A stretch of 64,000 nt of DNA from Enoplosus armatus. Its lineage: Eukaryota > Chordata > Actinopteri > Centrarchiformes > Enoplosidae. Each line of letters opens with the position of its first letter. Position 1 is the first letter of the stretch. The notes beneath the pieces were generated by a model. It did no database searches. It had not been told where the DNA came from and saw only the letters and a list, made by a program, of their open reading frames with translations. Both the position numbers and the translations under genes were made by a program. Positions 12,101-21,180 of this stretch are shown here, piece by piece. The DNA is taken from positions 377,001 to 441,000 of the forward strand of contig NC_092191.1 of the NCBI RefSeq assembly GCF_043641665.1, in the 5' to 3' direction.

Positions 12101-14896
12101 TTCAGGTTTTCCTTCCGCCTCTTCTTTCTCATCTTCATCCATTTTCTCCACTTTAATTTTGACCTGCCAGAGAAAAAAACATATTTAATTATCATTTAGA
12201 TTTCTGCAGGCCTGGAAAATATAATATCACAAACTCTAGAACTTCTCCAGGATTTTCAAGACTTTTGCTGTATTTTTTTGTACCTGTCCAAGGAGCATTT
12301 GTCCTCCCTCAGCACCTCCTGGCTCCCCCTTCATCTCCTTCTTGATCTCCTTACGTGGATTTTTGGAAATGGCTCTGAGGACAGTGCCCTCGAATCGCTC
12401 CTTGCTGATGTCGTCCAGCGAGTCGGGATCTCTTATTTTGAAGCCGAGTGGCGTCCACTGCAGCACGACAGGAAGACAGGCGACAGGAGGACAGACGACA
12501 GGAGGACAGACGACAGGAGGACGGACGACAGGAGGACAGGCGACAGGAGGCAGGAGGACAGACGACAGGAAGACATGAAGACAGACCACAGGAAAAAGTC
12601 AGAAACAGTTCTTTAGCTACTTCAATGTAAATAAAGTTTTCAATTAGAGTTTTGTTATTAAATCTTTAGGTTCGAGGTAATAAGAAAGCTTGAATTTGTA
12701 AATACGAAGTCAAAAACTAAATTCAATTCTAAACTGAACTAATTCAAACATGTAACCAAATTAAACCTCAAACTAAACTTAACAGAAACATTTGTTTGGG
12801 CGACATGAACTAAAATAAATAAAGATAAATAAAGAACTTGATTTTACACACAAACTTTAGTTCATGTCACTGAAACTTTGTAAAAAATAAATAAATATAT
12901 ATATATACACAGCGGGGGAAATAAGTATTGAACGCATCAACATTTTTCTCAGTAAATATATTTCTGATGGGGCTATTGACATGAAATTTTCACCAGATGT
13001 CGGTAACAACCCAAGTAATCCACACATACAAAGAAATCAAAACATATATGTCCATAAATTAAGTTATGTGTAATAAAGTGGAATGACACGGGGAATAAAT
13101 ATTGAACACAAGGAGGTGCAAAAAGGCATGGGAAGCCAAGAAACCAGCTGAAATCTGTCAGTATTTAGGAAGCAGTCCTGCCCCCATCAGTGCAAATAAA
13201 AATTAATATCACAACATTTGAAGCCTATGAAATACTGGGAGAATATAATCTGGTCAGATGAGAGCAAAACTGAACTCTTTGGATGTCATAGCACACACCA
13301 TGTTTGGAGGAGAAATGGCACTGCACATCACCCTAAAAACACCATACCAACAGTAAAGTTTGGAGGTGGGAACATCATGGTGTGGGGCTGTTTATCAGCA
13401 TATGGTACTGGCAGACTTCATATAATTGAAGGGAGGATGAATGGAGAAATGTACCGAGACATTCTTGATAAGAGTCTGCTGCCATCTACCAGGATGCTGA
13501 AGATGAAACGAGGGTGGACATTTCAGCAAGACAATGATCCCAAACACACAGCCGAGGAAACTCTCAACTGGTTTCAGAGAAAGAAAATAAATCTGCTAGA
13601 ATGGCCCAGTCAGTCACCCGACTTGAATCCAATTGAAAATCTATGGAAAGAACTGAAGATCAGAATTCATAGAAGAGGCCCCTGCAACCTTCAAGACTTT
13701 AAGACAGTTTGTGTGGAAGAATGGGCAAAAATCACACCTGAGCAATGCATGCCACTAGTTCCTTCATACAGGAGGCGTCTTGAAGCTGTCATTACCAACA
13801 AAGGCTTTTCTACTAAGTATTAAATACATTTCAGCAAGCGTGTTCAATACTTTTTCCCTGTGTCATTCCACTTTATTACACATAACTTCATTTATGGACT
13901 TATTTGTTTTGATTTCTTTGTATGTGTGGATTACTTGGGTTGTTACCGACATCTGGTGAAAATTTCAACAGCCCCATCAGAAATATATTTACTGAGAAAA
14001 ATGTTGACGGGTTCAATACTTATTTCCCCCGCTGTATATATAATAAATCTCGTTTCATCGTCTGTTTCTCACTTTGCATTTGGCTGCTGCCAGCGCCGCC
14101 GCCACCTCGTCCTTCTTCTTCTTCTCTGCCTCTTTCTCTCGCTCCTCCTCCTCCCTCCTCTTCCTCTCCTCCTGCTCTTGTTTCCTCCTCTCCTCCTGCT
14201 CCCGTTTCTTCCTCTTCTCCTCCTCCTCCCGTCTTTTCTGCTCCTCCAGGATTTTGTCCTCAACCCTCTTTGTCCTCATAAGCCTGATCGCTCTCTTTTC
14301 CGATTTCACCTGCAGGAACAAAACGGTGGCGTCAGGATACGAAACGTATTCACTTCCTGTCCAGCAGGTGTCGGCCTGGTCTCTGTCAGACTCACCGTGG
14401 CCACCGTGAACTCCACCTCCTTGTGGATGTCTGTGGTGTTGAACTCGGTGTCGCTGAAGTTCTCACAGACGTCGAAGGGAAGCTCGCCGTGCTCCTCAGA
14501 GTTCACGATGCCTTGTTCAGCCCCCAGACAGGTGATGATGCCCTGAAAGACAGAAGACATGAAGTGACTATCAAAACAGCTGGCCAGCGGTCAGGGGGTC
14601 CTGGGCCAAAGCCTCTGTTGGAAGCAAAGTCAGTCAAACAACTACAAGAGTAGTCTCAAACCACCACAAAGAGATGCATGAAGTAGTATCAGTACTTGTA
14701 TCAGTACTGCAGGTCGGTGCTGTGTAGTATTGTGGCTGTTTTTACTCCATGTGTTCTTGTTAGGTGCTTTTTGTCGGGATAATTTATCAATCAAAAGTCA
14801 GTTCATTAACTATGCAGCACTTCTTCACTTCAAGTCTGATTTACGGACTCCAGTCAGTGAGAAACTCAACACCATCAGGCCCAAAACAACAGAAAC

Positions 14897-14944
<48 letters not shown>

Positions 14945-17900
14945 AACGGGTGTGTGTTACCAGCTCTCGCTGCTCTTTGGTGTAGCTGAAGGTGAAGGGG
15001 ATTTTGGGTTTGATGTTGGCCGCTCTCCTCTTCCTGGTCACCATGTCGACCAGCAGGTTGATTAATACGTGGTCGTTCTTCAGCAGCGTGACGCCGCAGT
15101 CCCGGTGGTCGAAGGTCACGTTGGTCCTGATGGGGCCGATGTTGGCGTGGATCTGACCCGGGTAACCCTGCATGATGGGCTACAGAGAGAGCAGGGTCAG
15201 GACAGGAGGCAGCGACGCAGACGCCATGTTCTACACAGCAAAGTGTTTCTTCACAAGAATCAGTTTCCATTGAAAACCAGTTCCAAACCGTCTGATTACC
15301 AAGTGCCAGTTCCAGCTCCAAACCAGCCAATTAAATTATGCTACTGGATGCGGACCAGCTGGCTCTTTTTGTTTATGTTAGCAAAATATTAATCTTACCC
15401 CGCCATCTTAACACTTAACTAACCGGGTCACTGACGAGCGGTGTTACTCGCGTGGCGTCTCGCTCACCGTGGGCTCGATGATTGGCTGGCTGACGATGCC
15501 CTCGTACAGTTCCGGGTCCAGCTTCATGTTGGGCCCCGGCTCCACCTTGATGTTGGCCTTCACTTTGAGCGAGCTGGAGTCTTCGTCACTGTCGCCGTCT
15601 GTGTTTAGGTTGGCGGCCTCCTTGTTGGCGGCGGCAGCAGCAGCGGTGGCAGCGCAGAGCGTCAGGAGGAGGGGCTCCTTCACTCGCCGGATCCTGATCG
15701 CCCGCTTCCCCACTCTCAGCTGAGACAAAACAGGAAGAATTTAGTGTTTTAGAACAAACTCCACAGCTGGAATTCAGTCAAAACTGTAACAGGAAGTGAA
15801 GACTATAAAATAGTCGAAGGAGGTTAGATTAAGCCCCGCCCCTGAGCTGCGGCGGTGGGCGGAGTCCTCACCGTGACGACGGTGAACTCAACCTCCTCGT
15901 TAATGTCCTCGGCGGTGAACTCGACATCACTGAAGTTCTCTTTGGCGTCGAAGGTAAGCTCACCGTGTTCAGTCGACTTGATGACACCTTCGTCGTCTTT
16001 CAGGCTGATGATGATGCCCTGTGGCCAACGAATGAAAACAACGTCCAGATTTAAAAGACAAAGGTTGTAATGACGGACAAAGAAGAAAACATGATTCTAG
16101 AAAACTGATCCTTAAACATCCGAGACATTCTGAACAAACTGATTTCGTTCTACAGAAATACATTTTAACATACTTCATCAGCAACAACTGTCTCCTCTTG
16201 ATCCTACAGAGCTGTTACAGAGTGGAGCGTCTGTCTCCAACTGATGATCTTTGATCACTACAAAGATCACTACACCGGCTTCATTCTGGAGTTTATTTTC
16301 CTCCCGCTGATGAAGACTCCAGAATGTTTTGTTAATGAATTTTGAACTCTAATCCCACATGAAGCATCGTAGCTCAAGCTCATTACGGCTTCTTCATTTA
16401 TCTGTTCAAAAGGACCTGCGTTCAAATGTTTTCACATTTCATTCTGGGCATCAATCAGATTTCACAGAAGAACTTTAACCTGCTTTTAAAACTGTCAGCT
16501 AGAGACCTGTAGAACTCTTGTACTGCATGACAGAGTATTAAAAAGGTTTAGCTTACAATATTAATATTATATATTGTGACATTATCATGACGATAAAGTA
16601 AGTGCAGTTAATAGTCATGAAGAGAGTCATCGTGCAGTTAAGTTTCTCTGGTAGTTTAAGTTGGGGATGAGGGAGCAGCTCTGACCGTCTCCCTGGCCTC
16701 CTTGGTGTGGTCGAAGGTCGCAGGGATTTTGGGTTTGATGTTGGTGGCTCTCCTCTTCTCGGTGACGATGTCGGTCAGCAGGTTGATGAGCACCTGGTCA
16801 TTCTTCAGCAGCGTCACCGTGCTGTCCTTCCTGTCGAACGTCAGGTTGGTCCTCAGCGGCCCGATGTCCACGTGAACTTGACCCGGGTACTGACGCTCGC
16901 CGGGCTGCGGACCAACAAAACCAACAGGGTCAATGGCAGGGAACAGGAAGGTGGACGAGGTCGACGGGTTAAAATCTTTAGTCTGAACTGACCTGAGGCT
17001 CCGTGATTGGCTGACTGACCACCGCCTCGTAGATCTCTATGTCCACGTTCTCGGTTCCGCCGGGAGCCACTTTCACATCTGTCGCTATCAGACTGTTCTG
17101 CTTTGAAACACAAACAACAATCAGATTACAACCTGATCTGTTACACAGAAACACCATCACAACAACTAAAACCAGGCTGATCCAGCAGGAACCAACATGA
17201 GATCAACTTGATCTGCTTTATATCAAATGATGTCTTTGGAGTTAGAGAATCCTTTCTGGGCGCCTTACCTTCTCCTTGCAGGCCGTGAAGTGAACTCTGA
17301 CCCCGGGCGTCATGGCTTTGGGGTTTCCAAAGAAGGCGGCAAAGCTGAAGGTGAATTTCTCCAGATCTTCTCTCTCGATGTAGCCGAAGGTCGGCTGAGG
17401 ATCAGAGACAGAACATTGATTATTGACAAAATCTAGACCAAACATACAGGATTTTTTCTGCTTGTCCAGAGAGGACATCAGTCATGAGATGGGCCCTGTT
17501 GGAGTCTAACATACACTGTAGCACATAGGGGCCCAGGAACCACGTCAGGGACTCAGGAACTTTAACTGGGTTTTGACCTACGCAACCAGGGACTAAATTT
17601 AGGATCCCAAACAGTCCCTGCTCAGGGTGTAGCACTCAAGAACTATCAGTGCTGGTGGAACACAACAAGTTCAACATATCAACTTAAAGGGTGAAAATAT
17701 TTCAAAGTTGTGTTCACAACTTGTTTCTGCCAACAAGTGGACAGAAACATCAATTAAAAGGTTTAATATGTAACATTTACACATTAAAATGTTGAAAACC
17801 CACTAGACCACTATGTTCAATATCATCAATGTTCAAACTCAGAGAAAATCGGCAATATTATTCAAGGTGCGTTTCATTTGGTCACCTGTCTGTGGCCTCA

Positions 17901-20841
17901 TATCTCCTCCCTTGACCTAATTTATTGATGACATTTCAATATCGATCTAGCCTTCTACGAAATGCTGCTATGACCAGTGGCTCATGTTAGCCACCAAGCT
18001 AATGCGCATGCTAACATTATAACGTTGCAACATTCAACTCGCTCAAGTTACTTTAGTCTGATTGTTTTGACCACAGATAACAGCGCTGGGCTACCCCACC
18101 GCTGACTTCACCACATAACGTTAGCTACAGTAGTCCACTCAGCTAATGGTAAGTTAGCATGTTAGTGTTACATTAGCTAAGGTTAACTTGCGTCTATTTC
18201 ATCAGAATGAAATGACATAACGTGAATAAAACTGTGAACATGATTTCTGAGTCACGTCAGATGGTCGTTGTTTAACAATAAAGACAACAATTCCCATGAT
18301 CCCACGCTGCTTCACAACTTCATCAAACTACGTCTTCTGTTGTTGTTTTGATTGAGAGACCCCTAGTGGCAGAAAAAATCTGACTGATGAATAATCAGAG
18401 AGAAACGCAGCGGTGGCTCACAGTGCAGAGAGCACACCACGTATTATTACCCCTCTCTCTCTTTCTGGTCTGTCTATACTGTCGCTGTCGAATAAAGCAG
18501 AAATTAACCATCTGAATTTAAGACATTTCAGGGCCTGATAGTTACTAAATTAAGGAGCTGCAGAGACGTCGATTTCCATTTACGACATCCTGCAAACAAA
18601 GTGGCCACAAGAAGAAGCCTTCAGTGCTATTTTCAAATTAAAAGAATTGTTGCTGATCGTAATTCTACAACATCCAACACTTACTCCTTATTTTGAAGTG
18701 GTAAAAATCACCCTTGACCTGAGATCAAATAGTACGAACAACATGTGATCTGCTGACATCATCAGTCACATGACAGCGTGTGTTCTTACCCCGACGAATG
18801 AGATGATGCCTGTCGACCTGCCTGGAGGAGGCCTGAGGACGGACACACAGACAGACAGACAGCAGACCACAGTCTGTCTCAACAGGTACAACACCACAGA
18901 AGAAGACACACAGGAAATCCTGCCGAGGCAGAAGCTACAGGAAGTGACATCACACTCTGTGACAAGGTTAATTCACACGTTTACAACTAAACAGGAACTC
19001 TGGTTGTTTATTTGGTTGTTAAAGTCACAGCAGACACGTTAATCAATAAGTAATCAATATATTTGACATGAGAGGGGTCACAAACCTGCCCATAATGGAC
19101 TTACTTATCAAATGTGCGCTTTCCCAGCAGGCCGAGAGCTTTGGCGGCCTTTACAGGGTCCAGTTTAGGTTTAGGTTTAGGTTTTGGGGCAGCAGCAGGG
19201 TCAGCCACAAGTGTTGTAGTGACAGCGGGCTCCTCGATGGGTTTCTTAGTTTCCCCCGAAGTCGACTCAGAGGCCGGAGCCGAAATCAACGCTTTAATCT
19301 GAAAGAAACAGAAAAACTGCTGCTGAAGACCTGATCCATCCTGACCCTACTGAAGACCTGACCCAACCTGATCTTACTGAAGACCTGATCCAACCTGACC
19401 CTACTGAAGACCTGACCCAACCTGATCTTACTGAAGACCTGATCCAGCCTGACCCTACAGAAGACCTAAGCCATCCTGACCCTACTGAAGACCTGATCCA
19501 TCCTGACCCAACTGAAGACCTGATCCTATTGAAGACCTGATCCAGCCTGACCCTACTGAAGACCTCACTGGTTCAGAGAGGATGGACTGCAGCTGAAACT
19601 GTTGGGTCAATGAGTTGATTAGTTGATCAACAGAAAATGATCAATGATCACTGGTTTCAGCTTCTCAGGTGTGACTGGTTCTGTTCGTCTCTTTGGGTTT
19701 GGACTGTTGGGCAGACAGATACTGATGTGGTCACCATGTCCGTGTCTGTAACCTGATGGACTCTCTCTGTAACCTGGTGGACCGTGTCTGTGACCTGGTG
19801 GACCGTGTCTGTAACCTGGTGGACCGTGTCTGTAACCTGGTGGACTGAGTCTGTAACCTGGTCTCTACTCACCCACTCAGGCTGATCTGGCGGCGGGTTG
19901 GGCATCGGCTCCTCTACAATAGTCTGAACACACAGAGAAGAAAGTTTCAGTGACACTAAACTCTACAGACCATTAGGGTGTGTTAGCACGACAGACCGAA
20001 CCAATCAATAATCAGTAACAAGACAAAGAATCAATAAAAGATGCACAAAACAACATGGAGTAAAAGGAGAGAAGTGAGAACCAGTGGAGGACACTGCTGA
20101 GCTGCTCACCTCTCCTGTCCAGCCGGGAGGAGGGTAGGCCGGGAACCCCAACGGGGGGACGCAGGCTGGAGGGGGGATAGGAGGTATGGGCATCGGTACG
20201 TAGGCTGCGGGGTCCGGAGGAGGAATCCCAGGAGGAGGAATCCCAACAGGAGGGGGAACAGGTGGTAACGTTACAGGTCCAGGTGGACCAGGCTCGGGAC
20301 CCCACGGATCAGGGAGACCTTCCGGACCCCAGCCAGGGGGTCCCCAGCCTTCGCGGGGTGGTCTCCAGTCATCAGGGTGAAGTCTCCAGTCGTCGGGGTG
20401 AGGAGGTCTCATGTCGTCGGGGTGAGAAGGTCTCCAGTCGTCGGGGTGAGGAGGTCTCCAGTCGTCGGGGTGAGGAGGTCTCCAGTCGTCAGGATGACGA
20501 CCCCAGTCTGGAGGAGGCAGCCAGTCGTCGGGATGAGGCCCCCAGCCCGGTGGCGGTGGTCCTCTTGGTCCCCAGTCGGGCGGCGGAGGCCCTCTCGGGC
20601 CCCATCCTCCAGGCGGTGGTGGCCCCCATCCTCCAGGCGGTGGGGGGCCCCACCCTCCAGGCGGCGGTGGCGGCGGCCCCCATTCTTCGGGCGGCGGTGG
20701 CCATCCATCAGGCGGCGGAGGGCCCCAGCCTCCGGGCGGAGGAGGACCCCAACCCGGTGGACCCATGTCGAATGGAAGTCTGTCTTCGCCCGGCGGTCCG
20801 ATGGGGGGTCGGCTCCGCGTCGGTCCCTGTCCTCGTCCCAT
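6083..20841 (-). CDS. UNR-like cold-shock-module / ZNF318-like gene, 20 coding exons seen, 3' end outside window
   Basis: This is a multi-exon gene. Exons from 5' to 3' are 20110-20841, 19873-19923, 19105-19298, 18790-18832, 17269-17394, 16993-17097, 16686-16904, 15872-16018, 15468-15719, 14961-15179, 14396-14542, 14073-14309, 12284-12457, 11894-12163, 11539-11643, 11213-11350, 9947-10054, 9484-9521, 6717-9183 and 6083-6191. All junctions are AG/GT and every phase joins, giving 5,881 nt of coding sequence (about 1,960 codons). The N-terminal part resembles UNR/CSDE1 (alternating cold-shock domains). The C-terminal part carries motifs I recall from ZNF318 (SILKK, LLPHER). Human ZNF318 lies near CUL9, which supports znf318 orthology for that part. 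Likely role: RNA-binding nuclear factor (inferred). The alternative is two adjacent genes. The matrin-type zinc-finger exons of ZNF318 were not found and should lie left of the window. Confidence 0.72.
6717..9183 (-). CDS. Large RS/Tyr/Pro-rich exon of ZNF318 type
   Basis: The exon is 2,467 nt (822 codons) with no stop. In order it encodes: an Arg/Ser-rich region (about residues 25-145); a charged helix containing [17 protein letters not shown]; the SILKKRP motif; a Tyr-rich block of about 110 residues with repeated DRPYGD-like units; Pro-rich linkers; [41 protein letters not shown]; and a PPGPPPG-rich tail. SILKK, LLPHER...GSGFSRI and the LLKTIGL helix also occur in that order in human ZNF318, hence the family call. 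Predicted nuclear and splicing-associated from the RS content (inference). It ends at AAG|GTGTGA. Opposite-strand ORFs of up to 159 codons here are shadows. Confidence 0.8.
9484..9521 (-). CDS. 38-nt microexon joining the cold-shock and RS parts
   Basis: Acceptor TTGGTAG|ATG and donor GA|GTAAGG frame a 38-nt exon reading [12 protein letters not shown] plus two bases. It enters in phase 0, as exon 17 leaves, and leaves two bases (GA). The G that opens the next exon at 9183 completes the codon as Glu. Without it, exon 17 spliced directly to 9183 would be out of frame and hit a stop within about 20 codons. It begins with ATG, so it could also serve as a start codon in a transcript with a separate non-coding first exon. 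RNA evidence would decide. Confidence 0.62.
9947..12457 (-). CDS. Exons 13-17: third, longest UNR-like module pair
   Basis: Exon 13 (12284-12457) encodes [18 protein letters not shown], very like the CSDE1 segment ahead of its second canonical module. Exon 14 (11894-12163) is an acidic/lysine insert followed by a strand-rich [17 protein letters not shown]. Exon 15 (11539-11643) has [20 protein letters not shown]. Exon 16 (11213-11350) is the best canonical module, [19 protein letters not shown] then YFHMSEV and VEFSVVP. Exon 17 (9947-10054) has GNQAIRIKR, as in CSDE1 (HAIRIKK). YFH in exon 16 preserves the aromatic RNA-contact residues that the other copies have lost. A (CTC)n run abuts the exon 14 donor, and a 17-bp minisatellite (12470-12590) abuts the exon 13 acceptor. 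Confidence 0.74.
10490..11110 (-). repeat. Dispersed fish repeat, copy 1 (inside an intron)
   Basis: The reverse complement of about 10910-11005 closely matches 31590-31700 on the plus strand, including AAACCTGC, TTCTTTCT, GGCCAGCAGGGGG and GCAAAAAGAAGTC in order. TTGACAGGTCGC also occurs in both copies (10848 and 31857). The left part (10530-10690) has CATAGACTGTATAACAGAAG and TTGACCGTCACCATCTTG, wording I recognise from a common percomorph repeat family. No coding capacity is seen. The superfamily is not identified. Confidence 0.6.
12470..12590 (+). repeat. 17-bp minisatellite next to the exon 13 acceptor
   Basis: Units like ACAGGAGGACAGACGAC are repeated about seven times with small changes. 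On the coding (minus) strand it places a pyrimidine-rich CCTCCTGTCGTC array directly ahead of the acceptor at 12458, so its length may affect the polypyrimidine tract. Confidence 0.75.
12910..14036 (+). mobile_element. Tc1/mariner element, internally deleted, with about 200-bp inverted repeats
   Basis: Ends read CAGCGGGGGAAATAAGTATT on the left and its reverse complement on the right, next to TA at 14037. The terminal inverted repeats extend about 200 bp (12910-13109 and 13840-14036) and stay highly similar, including GTCGGTAACAACCCAAGTAA and TAATAAAGTGGAATGACAC. It lies inside the intron between exons 12 and 13 of the UNR/ZNF318-like gene. The left flank is a (TA)n tract, so the left TA target duplication has extra bases (TACA). 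It is non-autonomous because its transposase has lost the N-terminal third. Confidence 0.93.
13218..13823 (+). pseudogene. Tc1 transposase, catalytic part only
   Basis: 201 codons retain the DD34E catalytic core: Asp14 (WSDESK), Asp105 ([10 protein letters not shown]) and Glu140 ([11 protein letters not shown]), with 34 residues between the last two. The domain ends with the usual [11 protein letters not shown]. The paired-type helix-turn-helix DNA-binding region, about 120-140 residues in this family, is missing. The 108 bases between the left inverted repeat and this ORF do not encode it. It could therefore not bind the repeats itself. Confidence 0.92.
14073..15179 (-). CDS. Exons 10-12: second cold-shock module pair (copy B) and charged coiled coil
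   Basis: Exon 10 (14961-15179, 219 nt) and exon 11 (14396-14542, 147 nt) have exactly the lengths and phases of exons 7 and 8 and encode similar proteins: [18 protein letters not shown] with [17 protein letters not shown], then [20 protein letters not shown]. Exon 12 (14073-14309, 237 nt) replaces the alanine/acidic linker by about 60 residues of Glu/Lys/Arg ([14 protein letters not shown] type), probably a long single helix or coiled coil, after the shared KRAIRL motif. This is direct evidence for an exon-block duplication inside the gene. A (CA)n tract of about 45 bp lies immediately past the exon 10 donor. Confidence 0.74.
14895..14942 (+). repeat. (TG)n microsatellite
   Basis: About 22 TG repeats, starting within 20 bases of the exon 10 donor at 14960 of the minus-strand gene (CA repeats on the transcript). 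Confidence 0.95.
15468..16904 (-). CDS. Exons 7-9: non-canonical plus canonical cold-shock modules (copy A)
   Basis: Exon 7 (16686-16904, 219 nt) has [18 protein letters not shown], then [17 protein letters not shown] and [15 protein letters not shown], matching the layout of UNR modules (the CSDE1 segment around RRDKLERATNI is similar). Exon 8 (15872-16018, 147 nt) starts [20 protein letters not shown] and ends VEFTVVT, a canonical-position module whose FFH-like RNP2 motif is degenerate (LTFDAKENF). Exon 9 (15468-15719, 252 nt) carries KRAIRIRR, an alanine run, an acidic DGDSDED patch and the next lead-in [15 protein letters not shown]. All three exons are phase 0 at both ends, so the block could be duplicated or skipped without frameshift. 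Confidence 0.74.
16019..16685. other. Intron 7 of the UNR/ZNF318-like gene
   Basis: Plain AT-rich intron. I see no repeat, ORF or RNA structure worth naming. Confidence 0.6.
16993..19923 (-). CDS. Exons 2-6: linker and first canonical cold-shock-like module
   Basis: Exon 2 (19873-19923) encodes an acidic/proline linker of 17 codons. Exon 3 (19105-19298) has a run of KPKPKPK and ends in KRTFD(K). Exon 4 (18790-18832) ends with TGIISFVG. Exon 5 (17269-17394) follows with PTFGYIE, together forming the beta1-beta2 RNP1-like start of a cold-shock fold. It then continues through [16 protein letters not shown]. Exon 6 (16993-17097, or 16993-17100 at an alternative AAGCAG acceptor) encodes [17 protein letters not shown], the lead-in of the next, non-canonical module. 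Phases are 0, 0, 2, 0, 0 and join without stops. The pattern of G-I-I-S-F followed by G-Y-I-E is that of CSDE1 modules. Confidence 0.7.
17395..18789. other. Intron 4 of the UNR/ZNF318-like gene
   Basis: 1.4 kb without exon signals on either strand. It contains several TTAGCTA/GCTAACGTTA words typical of teleost intergenic repeats around 18000-18190 but no definable element. Confidence 0.5.
19320..19865 (+). repeat. Two minisatellites in one intron (27 bp and 21 bp units)
   Basis: From 19323 to 19565, about nine copies of a 27-bp unit based on TGAAGACCTGATCCAACCTG. From 19745 to 19862, five or six copies of a 21-bp unit CTGTAACCTGGTGGACCGTGT. The 21-bp period keeps an ORF open on the minus strand (HQVTDTV repeats) just below the exon 2 donor at 19872, so reading through that donor would append a repeated peptide. 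Confidence 0.85.
20110..20841 (-). CDS. First coding exon: Pro/Gly/Trp-rich N-terminus with PDDW repeats
   Basis: The ATG at 20841 opens 244 codons that end at a GAG|GTGAGC donor. Residues about 20-105 are repeated GWGPPPP-type units. Residues about 105-165 are seven or so copies of a HPDDWRPP unit. The rest is Pro-rich with PPPGIPPP. No folded domain is evident. Such sequence typifies disordered regions that bind WW or SH3 domains or join condensates (inference). The start was chosen because it is the first ATG of the long frame and is not preceded by an in-frame acceptor. A 77-codon upstream ORF ends at 20929 on the same strand. Tandem repetition makes this exon prone to length variation. 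Confidence 0.72.
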
Positions 20842-21180
20842 TTTGTCACCGACACAGAGCTAACGTTAGCTATCTGAGCTAGCTGCCGAGTTAACAGGCT
20901 AATGACGGTGAACGCTACAAGCACGCGACTACGTTAGTGTCCGTATCAGAGCGTCACGAGCCGAGGAATATGTTTCATCAGTCCGAAGTGAAAGTCCGGA
21001 CACCGAAGAGTCTTCTTCTTCTTCTTCTTCTTCTTCTTCTCCTTCTTCTTCTTCTTCTTCTTCTGGCGATTTAAATGGCGGCCGCCAAACCAGTTTTGGC
21101 TTCTTTACCGCCTCCAGCTGCCCGGAGGATTTAACGGCAACATCTTCAACTCTCTTCATCAAAGATCAAATGTAGAAATG
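20842..21180 (-). promoter_or_regulatory. Probable 5' UTR/promoter of the UNR/ZNF318-like gene with an upstream ORF
   Basis: The 320 bases 5' of the ATG at 20841 hold an ORF (21162 to 20929, 77 codons) starting ATGATGAAGAGA and containing a 20-residue Glu run made by a (CTT)n/(GAA)n tract at 21007-21063. It ends 87 bases before the main ATG. It could be an upstream ORF in the leader or an unrelated open frame. No TATA box is evident. The transcription start cannot be placed from sequence alone. Confidence 0.35.

Noticed and set aside
13860..14546. 228-codon plus-strand ORF
   Set aside because: Runs from the Tc1 right inverted repeat into the antisense of the Glu/Lys exon; composition artefact.
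9947..20841. CSDE1 itself
   Set aside because: Module order and several motifs resemble CSDE1, but the Pro-rich head, KPKPKPK linker, Glu/Lys helix and RS continuation do not, and the neighbourhood is that of CUL9/ZNF318 rather than NRAS.
20262..20882. Plus-strand ORFs (206 and 166 codons) opposite the Pro-rich first exon
   Set aside because: Antisense of a proline/glycine repeat; no motif, no splice context.
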